From assembly GCF_041052385.1 (NCBI RefSeq), contig NZ_CP163439.1, forward strand, positions 6,747,001-6,811,000: a stretch of DNA of 64,000 nt, read 5' to 3'. Position 1 is the first letter of the stretch; every line of letters begins with the position of its first letter. A program made the translations under genes and the position numbers. Of this stretch, positions 17,494-25,669 are shown piece by piece. This stretch comes from Streptomyces sp. R28. GTDB lineage: Bacteria > Actinomycetota > Actinomycetes > Streptomycetales > Streptomycetaceae. The notes under the pieces were generated by a model that saw nothing but the letters and a program-made list of their open reading frames with translations, ran no database searches and was not told the DNA's origin.

Positions 17494-18408
17494 GTGACCA
17501 CTCAACCCACCTCGGCCCAGCCCGGATTCGACCACCGCATGACCGTCTTCGAGGCCGACGACGAGTTCCTCGCCGCCGCTCTCCCCTTCCTCGCCGAAGC
17601 CCTCGCCGCCCCCGGCGAACCGCCGCCCGTGGCCATCGCCGCCCCCGGCAACCTGGACCTCCTGCGCGACGCCCTCGGCCCCGACGCCAAGAGCGTCGGC
17701 CTCGTCCCGCACACCGAGTGGTACACCGGCTCCGCCGCCAACGCGGTCGCCCAAGGCGCCGGTTACCTCGCCGGGCACGCCGGCCCCGGCGGCCGTATCC
17801 ATCTGCTCATGGAACCCGTCTGGGGCGGCCGCGCGGGCCGCTCGCCGCGTGAGACCGCCGAGTGGATCCGCTACGAGGCCCTCGCCAACCTCCTCTTCGC
17901 CCCCCTCGCGACGACGGCCCTGTGCGCCTACGACTCCCGCGTCACGGGCCCCGCGATCGTCGCCGCCGCCCGCCGCGCCCACCCCGGCACCGGCGTGTAC
18001 GAGGACCCCGTCCGCCTCGCCGCCGAACTCGACGCCGTACCGCTGCCACCGGCCACCGCCGACGCCGAGCGCCTGACCGGCCCGGCCCTCACCTCCGACG
18101 CCGTACGCACCTGGGCGAGCGCGCGAGGACTGGCCGCCGCTGACGCGGAGTTGTTCGCCACGGCCGTCACCGAGGCGGCCGCCGTCCTCGGCCCGCTCGA
18201 CGGCGCCGTGCTGTGGGGCGAGGCGCCGGACTGCGTCTGCGAACTGCGTACCGGTCGCCGCGTCGACGACCCGCTGGCGGGCTTCGTACCGCCGCCGAGC
18301 GCGGAGCTGGAACCGGGGCAGGGGCTGTGGTTCGCCCGGCAGGTGTGCGCGTACGTCGACGTGCGGGACGACCGGGACGGGGCGAGCGTACGGCTCACGT
18401 ACGGGTAG
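17494..18408 (+). CDS. MEDS-domain and HATPase anti-sigma regulatory protein
   Basis: A 304-residue protein in two parts. Residues of about 10-180 match the MEDS/DcmR sensory type (HRMTVFEADDEFLAAALPFL at the start, GAGYLAGHAGPGG, then AYDSRVTGPAIVAAARRAHP). Residues of about 190-304 form a GHKL/HATPase domain of the RsbW-like type, with a recognisable but divergent N-box (AVTEAAAVLGPLDG) and a PGQGLWFARQVCAYVDV segment. Such proteins act as sensor-linked anti-sigma kinases or switches in streptomycetes. The start is the GTG at 17494 with an AGAGGGAG site. A partner sigma or anti-anti-sigma factor is not encoded nearby. Confidence 0.72.
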   Translation: MTTQPTSAQPGFDHRMTVFEADDEFLAAALPFLAEALAAPGEPPPVAIAAPGNLDLLRDALGPDAKSVGLVPHTEWYTGSAANAVAQGAGYLAGHAGPGGRIHLLMEPVWGGRAGRSPRETAEWIRYEALANLLFAPLATTALCAYDSRVTGPAIVAAARRAHPGTGVYEDPVRLAAELDAVPLPPATADAERLTGPALTSDAVRTWASARGLAAADAELFATAVTEAAAVLGPLDGAVLWGEAPDCVCELRTGRRVDDPLAGFVPPPSAELEPGQGLWFARQVCAYVDVRDDRDGASVRLTYG

Positions 18409-18432
18409 TGGGGCTCGGGTACCGGCGCAGGT

Positions 18433-18972
18433 ATGGAATCAGGTATTCCTCCCCGTGCGCCGTACCCCCGTGCCCGCCACCCTGGACCCATGCTGCACCT
18501 CGACGGGGCGCGCTTCCCGGATCCCGGACCTCAGTACGCTTCGTATCCCCAACCGCCCATAGGAGCCGGTCATCTCAGCGTCGAGTACGACCCCCGTCCC
18601 TCCGCGGTCCGCGAGGCCCGCGCGGAGGTCCGCCGACAGCTGGAGGGATGGGGGCTCGCGGACCTGGAGGACCTGGCGGACGTGGCCGAACTGCTGGTGA
18701 GCGAGCTGGCCACCAACGCCCTGCTGCACTCCGCGAGCCGCTTTCGGCTCACCCTGTTCGCCGCGCACGGCATCCTGCGCTGCGAGGTCCGCGACGGCGG
18801 CCGGCGCGTTCCGACGGTGCTGGCCGCGGGCGCCTCGGAAAGCGGCCGGGGGATGTTCCTGGTGGATGCGCTGGCCCGGCGCTGGGGCTGCCACCAGGAC
18901 AGGTCGGGCAAGACGGTGTGGTTCGAGCTCGCGACGTGTGGGTGCGACGGCTGTGGTCGGCGACAGCCGTAG
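18433..18972 (+). CDS. HATPase (anti-sigma factor type) regulatory protein
   Basis: A 179-residue protein. The first 50 residues are Pro-rich. The rest is a single GHKL ATPase domain with an N-box (LLVSELATNALLH), a G1 region (EVRDGGRR) and a G2-like GRGMFLVDALARRWG. It has no dimerisation or sensor domain, which is typical of the many RsbW-like kinases in Streptomyces that act on anti-anti-sigma proteins. A CGC-rich tail ends with Cys-x-Cys-x-x-Cys. The start is uncertain: 18433 or the internal ATG at 18490 both keep the domain, and neither has a strong ribosome binding site. Confidence 0.75.
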   Translation: MESGIPPRAPYPRARHPGPMLHLDGARFPDPGPQYASYPQPPIGAGHLSVEYDPRPSAVREARAEVRRQLEGWGLADLEDLADVAELLVSELATNALLHSASRFRLTLFAAHGILRCEVRDGGRRVPTVLAAGASESGRGMFLVDALARRWGCHQDRSGKTVWFELATCGCDGCGRRQP

Positions 18973-19060
18973 TGCCCGCCCCGAACACCCGTGAGCACAT
19001 CGGGTGGAGATCGCGCACGCCCTCTTGTCCGGCCGCCGCCTTTGGGCTTTCTTGACCTTC

Positions 19061-20380
19061 ATGGCGGACACCACGGGAAACACAGCGGCATCGCAGGCCG
19101 GCGAGGCGGACTCCCGGCCCCGCAAGTCCAGTTGGCGGTACATCGGTCCCGGCATCGTCGTCGCCGCGACCGGCGTCGGCGCCGGCGACCTCGTCGCCAC
19201 CCTCATCGCGGGCAGCAACTTCGGCTACACCCTGCTCTGGGCCGCCGTCATCGGCTGCCTGGTCAAGATCTCCCTCGCCGAGGCGGCGGGCCGCTGGCAC
19301 CTGTCCACCGGCCGCACCCTCTTCGACGGCTGGGCGAGCCTGGGCCGTTGGACCACGTACTTCTTCGCGATCTACGTCGTGGTCTGGGGCTTCGTCTACG
19401 GCGCGGCGGCGATGTCGTCGAGCGCGCTCCCGCTCCAGGCACTGTTCCCGGACGTCATGGACCTCGAATGGTGGGCCATCGCCTGCGGGCTGGTCGGCCT
19501 GGTCTTCGTCTGGTTCAACAAGTACGCCGTCTTCGAGAAGGTCATGACGGCCCTGGTCGGCGTCATGTTCGTGGTGACGGTGTACCTGGCGATCCGCGTC
19601 ACGCCCCACCTCCCGGACGCCTTCGCGGGCCTGCTGCCCGTCCTGCCCGACGAGAAGGACTCGATCCTCAACACCCTCGGTCTGATCGGCGGCGTAGGCG
19701 GCACCATCACCCTTGCCGCGTACGGCTACTGGGTCAACGCCAAGGGCTGGACGAACACCGGCTGGATGAAGGTCATGCGGTTCGACAACCGCGTCGCCTA
19801 CGCCACCACCGGCATCTTCGTGATCGCGATGCTCTTCGTCGGCGCCGAGCTGCTGCACTCCGCGAACATCGCCATCGCGAGCGGCGACAAGGGCCTGATC
19901 CAGCTGAGCGACATCCTGGAGGACAGGTACGGCACGGCGACGGCGAAGTTCTTCCTGATCGGCTTCTTCGCCACCTCCTTCACCTCCCTCATCGGCGTCT
20001 GGCACGGCGTGAGCCTGATGTTCGCGGACTTCGTGGCCCGCTACCGCAAGCGGGAGGAGCTGAAGGGCGAGGAGGTCGCCTCGGGCGAGCGGGAGCGCTC
20101 CTGGCCCTTCCGCGCCTACCTGCTCTGGCTGACCTTCCCGCCCATCGTCCTGCTCTTCCAGGGCCAGCCCTTCCGCCTGATCATCATCTACGGCGTCCTG
20201 GGCGCGGCCTTCCTGCCCTTCCTCGCCGGCACCCTGATCTGGCTCCTCAACTCCTCCCGCACACCGAGCCCGTGGCGCAACGGGCCGCTGAGCAACGCCA
20301 TGCTGGCGATCGCGGGCCTGCTGTTCCTGGTGCTGTGCGTGAAGCAGATCTGGGACCAGCCGTGGTCGGAGTTCTTCTAG
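19061..20380 (+). CDS. Nramp-like membrane transporter lacking canonical metal-site residues
   Basis: A 439-residue integral membrane protein with about 11 spans. The first span (YIGPGIVVAATGVGAGDLVA) aligns with the Nramp transmembrane-1 pattern, but where Nramp proteins have DPGN this one has GAGD. The sixth-span region (GGTITLAAYGYWVN) lacks the Met-Pro-His metal motif. It therefore belongs to an Nramp-related branch whose substrate may not be a transition metal. The start at 19061 is chosen because it begins the conserved protein; no ribosome binding site precedes it. It converges on the membrane-protein gene with only 7 bases between. Confidence 0.75.
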   Translation: MADTTGNTAASQAGEADSRPRKSSWRYIGPGIVVAATGVGAGDLVATLIAGSNFGYTLLWAAVIGCLVKISLAEAAGRWHLSTGRTLFDGWASLGRWTTYFFAIYVVVWGFVYGAAAMSSSALPLQALFPDVMDLEWWAIACGLVGLVFVWFNKYAVFEKVMTALVGVMFVVTVYLAIRVTPHLPDAFAGLLPVLPDEKDSILNTLGLIGGVGGTITLAAYGYWVNAKGWTNTGWMKVMRFDNRVAYATTGIFVIAMLFVGAELLHSANIAIASGDKGLIQLSDILEDRYGTATAKFFLIGFFATSFTSLIGVWHGVSLMFADFVARYRKREELKGEEVASGERERSWPFRAYLLWLTFPPIVLLFQGQPFRLIIIYGVLGAAFLPFLAGTLIWLLNSSRTPSPWRNGPLSNAMLAIAGLLFLVLCVKQIWDQPWSEFF

Positions 20381-20387
20381 CGGCGGC

Positions 20388-21650
20388 CTAGCGGAACCGG
20401 TCCCATTCGGGGCTGAGGGCGATCTCCCGGAGCTGCTTCATGGTCAGGGCGGGGGTCTCGCGGGTCGGGGCGTCGTGCTGGGTGCCGGAGTTGAAGGCGC
20501 TGATGGCGACCCGGAAGCCGTCCGTTCCGGTACGGAGGGTGTCGACGGTCCACATCACGGCGCCGTCGACGCCCTTGTCGCCGCCGCTCTGCCGAGTGGC
20601 GACCTTCGTGCCGTCGGGCAGTGTCTCGGCGTCTTCGCCGAAGAGCTCGTCGGCGAGATCACCCATGCCGTGCTGGACGTCGATCTGGACGAGGCTCCTG
20701 CCCTTGCCGTCGTCGACGACGAGGTAGGAGTAGTCGCTGCCCTTCTCGACGACCTTCACGCCCTCGGGCAGGAGCGGCACGACGGTACCCAGGATCGACT
20801 CGACGCTCTGCTCGGCGGGGGCGTCGGGTGTGGCCGTCGCCGTCGGCTTCTTCGGGTCCTCGGGAATGGAGTCGACGTACCCGCGCCACACCTGTGCCGT
20901 CACCAGTTCCTTCAACTGGGCGGTGGACAGGGGCGGGTTCGGCCTGCTGATCGGCGCGCCCTTCTCGGCGGCGGCGTTCCACTCGCTGAGGTGGACGTGC
21001 TGCCCGGTCGGGGTGACCAGGTCGGCCGACCACAGCTTGGTGTCGACGCGCCGGTCGGGATACTCGTAGCCCTGGAACAGCTTGAGCAGGGAGCCGTCGG
21101 GCAGCCGGGTGGCGACGCAACTGTCGTACGGGACGAACGCCTTGTCCGGGCAGTCGGTCGTCTGGCGGGCCTGGTCGCTGCCCGGCTCGACCCGGTCCAG
21201 GCTGACGCCGATGGCCCCGGGGCCCTTGCCGTCGTCGTGCACGAGGTGGGCGTACGGCGCCAGCAGGGGCTTCTCGGCGCCCCGTGACTCCCGCCCGCTG
21301 ACCTTGCCCTCGGGGAGCAGTTCTTCGAGCGTCTCGATGAGTTCGCGGCCGGTCACCGGAGCGATGGACGGCGACGGCGTGCCGGACGGCTGGTCGGCCA
21401 CGCTGGAAGTGGACGGCAGCGGGGCGGGCGAACCGCCCCAGGGCACCAGCAGCGCCCCGCCCACCGCGACCGCCGCGATCCCGGCCGCGCCGCCCACCAT
21501 CGCGGCTCGCCGCCGTAGCCGCAGCCGCTGCCCGCGCGCCTGTCCGGCGGCGACGAGCGCGGTCCGGTCGGCTTCGAAGCGGTCACCGGCGTCGTGCAGG
21601 GCGTGACTGAGCCGCCCCTCGAAGTGCTCCTCGTCGTGTTCCACAGGCAT
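20388..21650 (-). CDS. Membrane protein, probable anti-sigma partner of the upstream ECF factor
   Basis: A 420-residue protein with a cytoplasmic N-terminus of about 60 residues (acidic start MPVEHDEEHFEGRLSHAL, then very basic RGQRLRLRRR). One membrane span lies at about 54-72 (AAGIAAVAVGGALLVPW) and a large extracellular domain follows. The extracellular part contains a two-fold repeat (ELIETLEELLPEGK and ESILGTVVPLLPEGVKVV, each followed by YxHLVxDDGKG or YSYLVVDDGKG), so it is probably two related domains. It lies downstream of the sigma factor on the same strand (93-base gap). In this class the cytoplasmic part sequesters the sigma factor. No zinc-binding HxxxCxxC motif is seen, so the anti-sigma role is inferred from context. 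Confidence 0.6.
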   Translation of the reverse strand: MPVEHDEEHFEGRLSHALHDAGDRFEADRTALVAAGQARGQRLRLRRRAAMVGGAAGIAAVAVGGALLVPWGGSPAPLPSTSSVADQPSGTPSPSIAPVTGRELIETLEELLPEGKVSGRESRGAEKPLLAPYAHLVHDDGKGPGAIGVSLDRVEPGSDQARQTTDCPDKAFVPYDSCVATRLPDGSLLKLFQGYEYPDRRVDTKLWSADLVTPTGQHVHLSEWNAAAEKGAPISRPNPPLSTAQLKELVTAQVWRGYVDSIPEDPKKPTATATPDAPAEQSVESILGTVVPLLPEGVKVVEKGSDYSYLVVDDGKGRSLVQIDVQHGMGDLADELFGEDAETLPDGTKVATRQSGGDKGVDGAVMWTVDTLRTGTDGFRVAISAFNSGTQHDAPTRETPALTMKQLREIALSPEWDRFR

Positions 21651-21743
21651 GGCAAACCACCGTTTCTCGGGGTTGGGGTCGTAAGAGAGAGGGGGCCGCA
21701 AGGGATGAGGCCGGAGATGAGGTGCCGAGGACGAGGCAGCGGG

Positions 21744-22259
21744 TCAGGGAGCCGCGTATTCGCCGAGGTCCACGCGCAGCAGCGCGCGCAGGCGTCCGAG
21801 GGCTCGGGTGCACCGCGTGCGCACCGCGGCGGAGCTGGCGTTCAGCGCGTCTGCGGTCTCCTCGACGGACCGGTCCTCCCAGTACCGCAGGACCACCACG
21901 GCCCGGTCCTTGGCGGGCAGCCGGGCGAGCGCCTGGAGCAGGGTCAGCCGCAGCGGCACGTCCCCGTCTCCGCTGTCGGCCGCCGCCCGGTCGGGAATCG
22001 CGTCCGTGGCCCGCTCGGTGCTGCTGCGCCGCCGTTGATGGGTGAGGAAGGCGCGGGTGAGGACGGTCTGCGCGTACCCGGCTGGGTTGTCCACCCGGGA
22101 CACCCGCCCCCAGCGGACGTAGATCCGGCCCAGGGTCTCCTGGACGAGGTCCTCGGCGAGGTGGGTGTCCCCGGCGGTCAGCAGACAGGCCGACCGGTAC
22201 AGATGCCCGGCTCTGGCCGCGGCGAACTCCGCGTACTCGTCCGCGCGGGCCTGTCTCAT
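21744..22259 (-). CDS. SigE-family ECF RNA polymerase sigma factor
   Basis: A 171-residue ECF sigma factor of the Streptomyces SigE-type family. Region 2 is at about residues 10-75 (LTAGDTHLAEDLVQETLGRIYVRW) and region 4 at about 100-160 (LQALARLPAKDRAVVVLRYWEDRSVEETADAL, then VRTRCTRALGRLR). The start at 22259 has an AGGGGG site. An upstream extension in the same frame is unsupported. It is followed by the membrane protein at 20388-21650, its likely regulator, and is divergent from the small Pro-rich protein. Confidence 0.85.
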   Translation of the reverse strand: MRQARADEYAEFAAARAGHLYRSACLLTAGDTHLAEDLVQETLGRIYVRWGRVSRVDNPAGYAQTVLTRAFLTHQRRRSSTERATDAIPDRAAADSGDGDVPLRLTLLQALARLPAKDRAVVVLRYWEDRSVEETADALNASSAAVRTRCTRALGRLRALLRVDLGEYAAP

Positions 22260-22410
22260 GCGTTCCCCCTGTTGCTGTGCGCCGGCTGCCGGTGAGGTCC
22301 TCACTTCACTGATGCGCCAGGGCTGGGAGAATGTTTCACCGCAACACCGAATCAGTTGCAGCGAGTACCCAGCGAGCACCCAGCGAGCACGAGGACCGAG
22401 GACTCCACGG

Positions 22411-22839
22411 ATGACCGAGCAGCCCCCACCACCCGGCCCCGGCTTCGGCCCACCCCCACCGCAGTACGCGCCCGCACAGCCCCCGTACCCGCCTGTGCAG
22501 CCTTCGTACGCCTCCGCACAGCCTCCCTACGCCCCGGTCCCGCCCCAGCCTGCTCCGGCCGGCCCGGAGTTCCTGGCGATCGACAAACGCAATGCGGTCG
22601 TCGTCGACGCGTCCGGCGTCGCCTTCGAGATGTCCGGCCTCACCATCGAGTTCCAGTGGCCGGAGGTCCGCGGCGTCCACTACAAGGCGAGCCCGGACGG
22701 CAAGGCCCTGATGGTCGCCGTGGTCCACGTGGACGGCAGGTTCTACGAGTGCGTGGTGGAGGCCAAGCCCCGGACGCGACTGCAGGAGTGGTTCCCGCAG
22801 CTGGCCTGGGTACTTGGCCATTACCGGCCCATGGGGTGA
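22411..22839 (+). CDS. Small Pro-rich protein with a conserved C-terminal domain
   Basis: A 142-residue protein. Residues 1-50 are a Pro/Tyr/Gln tract with repeats of the PPYAP type. Residues of about 52-140 are a compact domain (FLAIDKRNAVVVDASG, FEMSGLTIEFQWPEVRGVHY, VAVVHVDGRFYECVVEAK, LQEWFPQLAWVLGHY) with a beta-rich pattern and a final helix. The pattern resembles the ordered region of the protein at 12431-13060 (both end in a Trp-containing helix), so they may be distant relatives; that is inference. A GAGGA site precedes the ATG. The gene converges on the chitinase with 18 bases between. Function unknown. Confidence 0.7.
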   Translation: MTEQPPPPGPGFGPPPPQYAPAQPPYPPVQPSYASAQPPYAPVPPQPAPAGPEFLAIDKRNAVVVDASGVAFEMSGLTIEFQWPEVRGVHYKASPDGKALMVAVVHVDGRFYECVVEAKPRTRLQEWFPQLAWVLGHYRPMG

Positions 22840-22857
22840 GGACAGAGGGCTCCGCTC

Positions 22858-24549
22858 CTACGGCAGCCCGTGCACGTGCGGGCCCACGGCGCCCGACCAC
22901 GCGTTGCCCGCGGTCGCGTCCCAGTTCGTCGACCAGGTCATCGCGCCCCGCAGGTCGGGGTAGGTCCGCGACGGCTTGAACGAGCCGCAGTTCGTGCCCT
23001 TCGCCAGGCAGTCCAGGGCGTTGTTCACGATCGACGGGGACACGTACCCGCTGCCCGCGCCCCGCGTCGAGGCCGGCAGCCCGAGCCCCACCTGGGACGG
23101 GGCCAGGCCGCCCTCCAGCTGGATGCAGGCCAGCGCGGTCAGGAAGTCCACCGAGCCCTGGCTGTAGACCTTGCCGTCGCAGCCCAGCATCGAACCGCTG
23201 TTGTAGTACTGCATGTTGACGACCGTGAGGATGTCCTTGATGTTCAGCGCGGTCTGGAAGTAGGTGTTCGACGTCGACTGCATGTCGATGGTCTGCGGCG
23301 CCATCGTGATGATCAGCGACGAGCCCGCCTTCGCCGAGAGCGAGCGCAGCGCCTGCGTCATGTAGGTGGCGTTGAGGCCGTTCTCCAGGTCGATGTCGAC
23401 ACCGTCGAAGCCGTACGTCTGCATCAGGGAGTACACGGAGTTCGCGAAGTTCGCCGCCGACGCCGCGTCGTTCACCGCCACCGTGCCGCGCTCGCCGCCG
23501 ACCGAGACGACGACCTTCTTCCCGGCGGCCTGCTTCGCCCGGATGTCCGCCTTGAACTGGTCGACGGTGTAACCGCCCAGCCCGGCCGAGTCCAGGTTGA
23601 AGGTGACCGCGCCCGGCGTCGAGGCCGCGTCCGCGAAGGCGACGGCGATGATGTCGTACGCGGACTGGACGTCGGCGAGCTTCTGGACCGTGGCGCCGTT
23701 GTTGAAGTTCTGCCAGTAGCCGGTCACCGCGTGCTTCGGGAGGGCGGGGCCGGGCCCGGTCGGTGTGTTGGTCGTGCCCGTCACCGCGGCCGACTTCGGC
23801 GACTCACCGGCCGCGTTGGCCGCCGTGACCTGGAAGGAGTACGACGTCGAGGCCGCGAGCCCGGTCACGGTCGCCGAGGTGCCGGTCACCGCGCTCACCT
23901 TCGTGCCGTCCCGGTAGACGTGGTAGCCGGTCGCGCCCGAGACGGGGCTCCAGGCCAGCGACACCGACGAGGAGGTCGTACCCGACACGGACAGGCCGCT
24001 CGGCGCCCCTGGGACGGTGGGGGAGGGGTCGGTGCCACCGCCGCCGTCGGGGCCGTACACCGACACGTCGTCCGTGTAGTAGGCCGCCTGCCCGTACCAG
24101 CCGTGCGTGTACACCGTCACCGAGGTCGTCGAGGCGCCGGTGGTGAAGGTGGTCGACAGCTGCTTCCAGGCCGCCGAGTCCGGCGTCCAGGTCGACACGT
24201 CGGTCGTGCCCGTGCCCGTCGCGCCCAGGTAGGCGTAGCCGCCCTGCACCCACGCGCTCAGCGTGTACGTCGAGTTGGGCCGCACCGCCACCGCCTGGGT
24301 GCAGCGGGCGTTGTCCTGCCCGGCCGGCGTGGCCTTCAGCGCGGTCGAGCCGCCGTGCACCGGCGAGGAGACGGTCGTGCCGCTGTTCGCGGAACAGGTC
24401 CAGTTGCTCAGGCCGGACTCGAAACCGGCGTTCTTGGCGTTGTTGACGTCCGCGGCCGAGGCCTGGGCCGCGGGGAGGAAGGCGAGGGCGAGGGCGGCGG
24501 TGACCGCGGCCACCCGGGATCTGCTGCGTATGGACATGACAAGAGACAT
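22858..24549 (-). CDS. Secreted GH18 chitinase with carbohydrate-binding and fibronectin III domains
   Basis: A 563-residue exported enzyme. A signal peptide (about residues 1-32) is followed by a beta-sandwich carbohydrate-binding module (about 33-165, NAGFESGLSNWTCS at its start), a fibronectin type III domain (about 180-265, PSGLSVSGTTSSSVSLAWS) and a GH18 catalytic domain (about 280-563). The GH18 motif reads FDGVDIDLENG, with the catalytic glutamate at its end. It hydrolyses chitin in the medium. The start is taken at 24549; the ATG at 24537 is an alternative. Neither has a ribosome binding site, and the promoter hexamers place transcription initiation close to 24549. A DasR-type site lies in the promoter. 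Confidence 0.9.
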   Translation of the reverse strand: MSLVMSIRSRSRVAAVTAALALAFLPAAQASAADVNNAKNAGFESGLSNWTCSANSGTTVSSPVHGGSTALKATPAGQDNARCTQAVAVRPNSTYTLSAWVQGGYAYLGATGTGTTDVSTWTPDSAAWKQLSTTFTTGASTTSVTVYTHGWYGQAAYYTDDVSVYGPDGGGGTDPSPTVPGAPSGLSVSGTTSSSVSLAWSPVSGATGYHVYRDGTKVSAVTGTSATVTGLAASTSYSFQVTAANAAGESPKSAAVTGTTNTPTGPGPALPKHAVTGYWQNFNNGATVQKLADVQSAYDIIAVAFADAASTPGAVTFNLDSAGLGGYTVDQFKADIRAKQAAGKKVVVSVGGERGTVAVNDAASAANFANSVYSLMQTYGFDGVDIDLENGLNATYMTQALRSLSAKAGSSLIITMAPQTIDMQSTSNTYFQTALNIKDILTVVNMQYYNSGSMLGCDGKVYSQGSVDFLTALACIQLEGGLAPSQVGLGLPASTRGAGSGYVSPSIVNNALDCLAKGTNCGSFKPSRTYPDLRGAMTWSTNWDATAGNAWSGAVGPHVHGLP

Positions 24550-24559
24550 GTTGAACAAC

Positions 24560-24573
24560 TTGGTCCAGACCAA
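24560..24573 (-). promoter_or_regulatory. DasR-responsive element (dre) in the chitinase promoter
   Basis: TTGGTC-CA-GACCAA is an inverted repeat with 6-bp arms, close to the known DasR site (TGGTCTAGACCA core). It also contains the TGGTCCAGACC core of the direct repeats known from Streptomyces chitinase promoters. It lies between the -35 element at 24580-24585 and the poorly matched -10 region, so bound DasR would block RNA polymerase. This predicts repression relieved by aminosugar phosphates. Confidence 0.8.
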
Positions 24574-24579
24574 TTCGCG

Positions 24580-24585
24580 TGTCAA
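24580..24585 (-). promoter_or_regulatory. Consensus -35 element TTGACA of the chitinase gene
   Basis: On the minus strand TTGACA is a perfect sigma-70-type -35 hexamer. A -10 at 17-18 bases would fall on CAAGTT or AAGTTG, which is weak, so strong expression may depend on other features. The TTG at 24585 also opens the reading frame but belongs to the promoter. Confidence 0.6.
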
Positions 24586-24747
24586 GAGATTCCAGTAGTG
24601 GAGAATGTGCGCGCGTAACTTGCCCCGTATTGGCTGTACTTGTACGAGAGGAGTTCCTTCCTGGCTGCAGAGAAGCTGTTCTCCGGCAACAGAGCCGTGG
24701 ATACAGTGCTGGGATAGTCACGCAATGAAGTCATCGGGGAGCTGCGC

Positions 24748-25590
24748 GTGCCAACTGCCATTGCCGTGACCAGCGCCGACATGGCGCTGCCGGCGCAGGA
24801 CGAGCGAACCGTGCCCGCCGTCGTGCTCCAGGACCTCGACCGGGAGCCGCTGGAGCGGTCGTTGGCGGCCATCCAGGCCCTGATCGAGCAGCACGGCCAT
24901 GTGGTCGTCGTCTGCTCGACGGCCGTCCCCCGTGGCGTGGAGCGCCGGCTGCACACCGTGCGGTCCCTGCTGGAGAGCGACCGTATCGCCGTGTTCCGCC
25001 CCGAACTTCCCCCGCTCGGGCTCGCCGTCCTGGCCCGCCAGCTGCGGCAGCTGGCCTCCTGCGACCTCAGCCCCGGCGTCCTCGCCTCGGCCGGCCGGCT
25101 GCTCGCCCACTACATCCACGCCGGAGCGCTGCTCGGCTCCGTCGCCAAGCTGGACCGTGTCCCCGTGGACCTGAAGTCGCACGCCAAGTCCTGGGTGCCC
25201 GGCAGCCAGTTCGGCGTGCTCGCCCACCCCACCCCGCAACTGGTCCGCATCGCCCCCGGAGCCACCCTCAGCGGCCCGGAGTTCCGTACGTCGATGCTGG
25301 TCGCCCAGGGGCAGCTCCAGTCCGACTGGGTCACCTCCAACCTGGTCAAGGTCTGGAACGCGCAGGGCCTGCGCGAGGCGGTGCTGCCCGCCGAGTCCGC
25401 CACCTGGTGGGGGACGCCCAAGCTGATCGAGTTCTGCGCCTTCCTGCCCGACCTGTCGGTGCTTTACCAACTCGTCACCTCGGTACGGCAGAACTCCTGT
25501 CACTGGTGCGGCATCGACGTCATCGGCGACCGCTGCGTCTTCTGCTCCGCCCTCCCGCCCGCCCACGAGCAGCCGGCCCGCGCAGGCTGA
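24748..25590 (+). CDS. Conserved hypothetical protein with C-terminal zinc-ribbon-like motif, start of the pilus locus
   Basis: A 280-residue soluble protein. Residues of about 45-100 include HGHVVVVCSTAVPRGVERRLHTV, which looks like an alpha/beta Rossmann-type segment. A C-terminal C-x2-C-x8-C-x2-C array (Cys251, 254, 263, 266) is a plausible zinc ribbon. I do not recognise the family. The start GTG has a GGGGAG site. It is 79 bases upstream of cpaB and reads in the same direction, so it may be the first gene of the Tad locus, but no motif ties it to pilus assembly. Confidence 0.65.
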   Translation: MPTAIAVTSADMALPAQDERTVPAVVLQDLDREPLERSLAAIQALIEQHGHVVVVCSTAVPRGVERRLHTVRSLLESDRIAVFRPELPPLGLAVLARQLRQLASCDLSPGVLASAGRLLAHYIHAGALLGSVAKLDRVPVDLKSHAKSWVPGSQFGVLAHPTPQLVRIAPGATLSGPEFRTSMLVAQGQLQSDWVTSNLVKVWNAQGLREAVLPAESATWWGTPKLIEFCAFLPDLSVLYQLVTSVRQNSCHWCGIDVIGDRCVFCSALPPAHEQPARAG

Positions 25591-25669
25591 CCGGACCCCG
25601 GCCGCTCAAGGCCGCCCCGACCCCACCCGCCCGCTCCCGACCGATTCCCCCAATGAGGTTGCACGGTTC

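Noticed and set aside
24550..24585. TTG start at 24585 for the chitinase
   Set aside because: This TTG is part of the TTGACA -35 element; the extra residues would not form a signal peptide and would span the DasR site.
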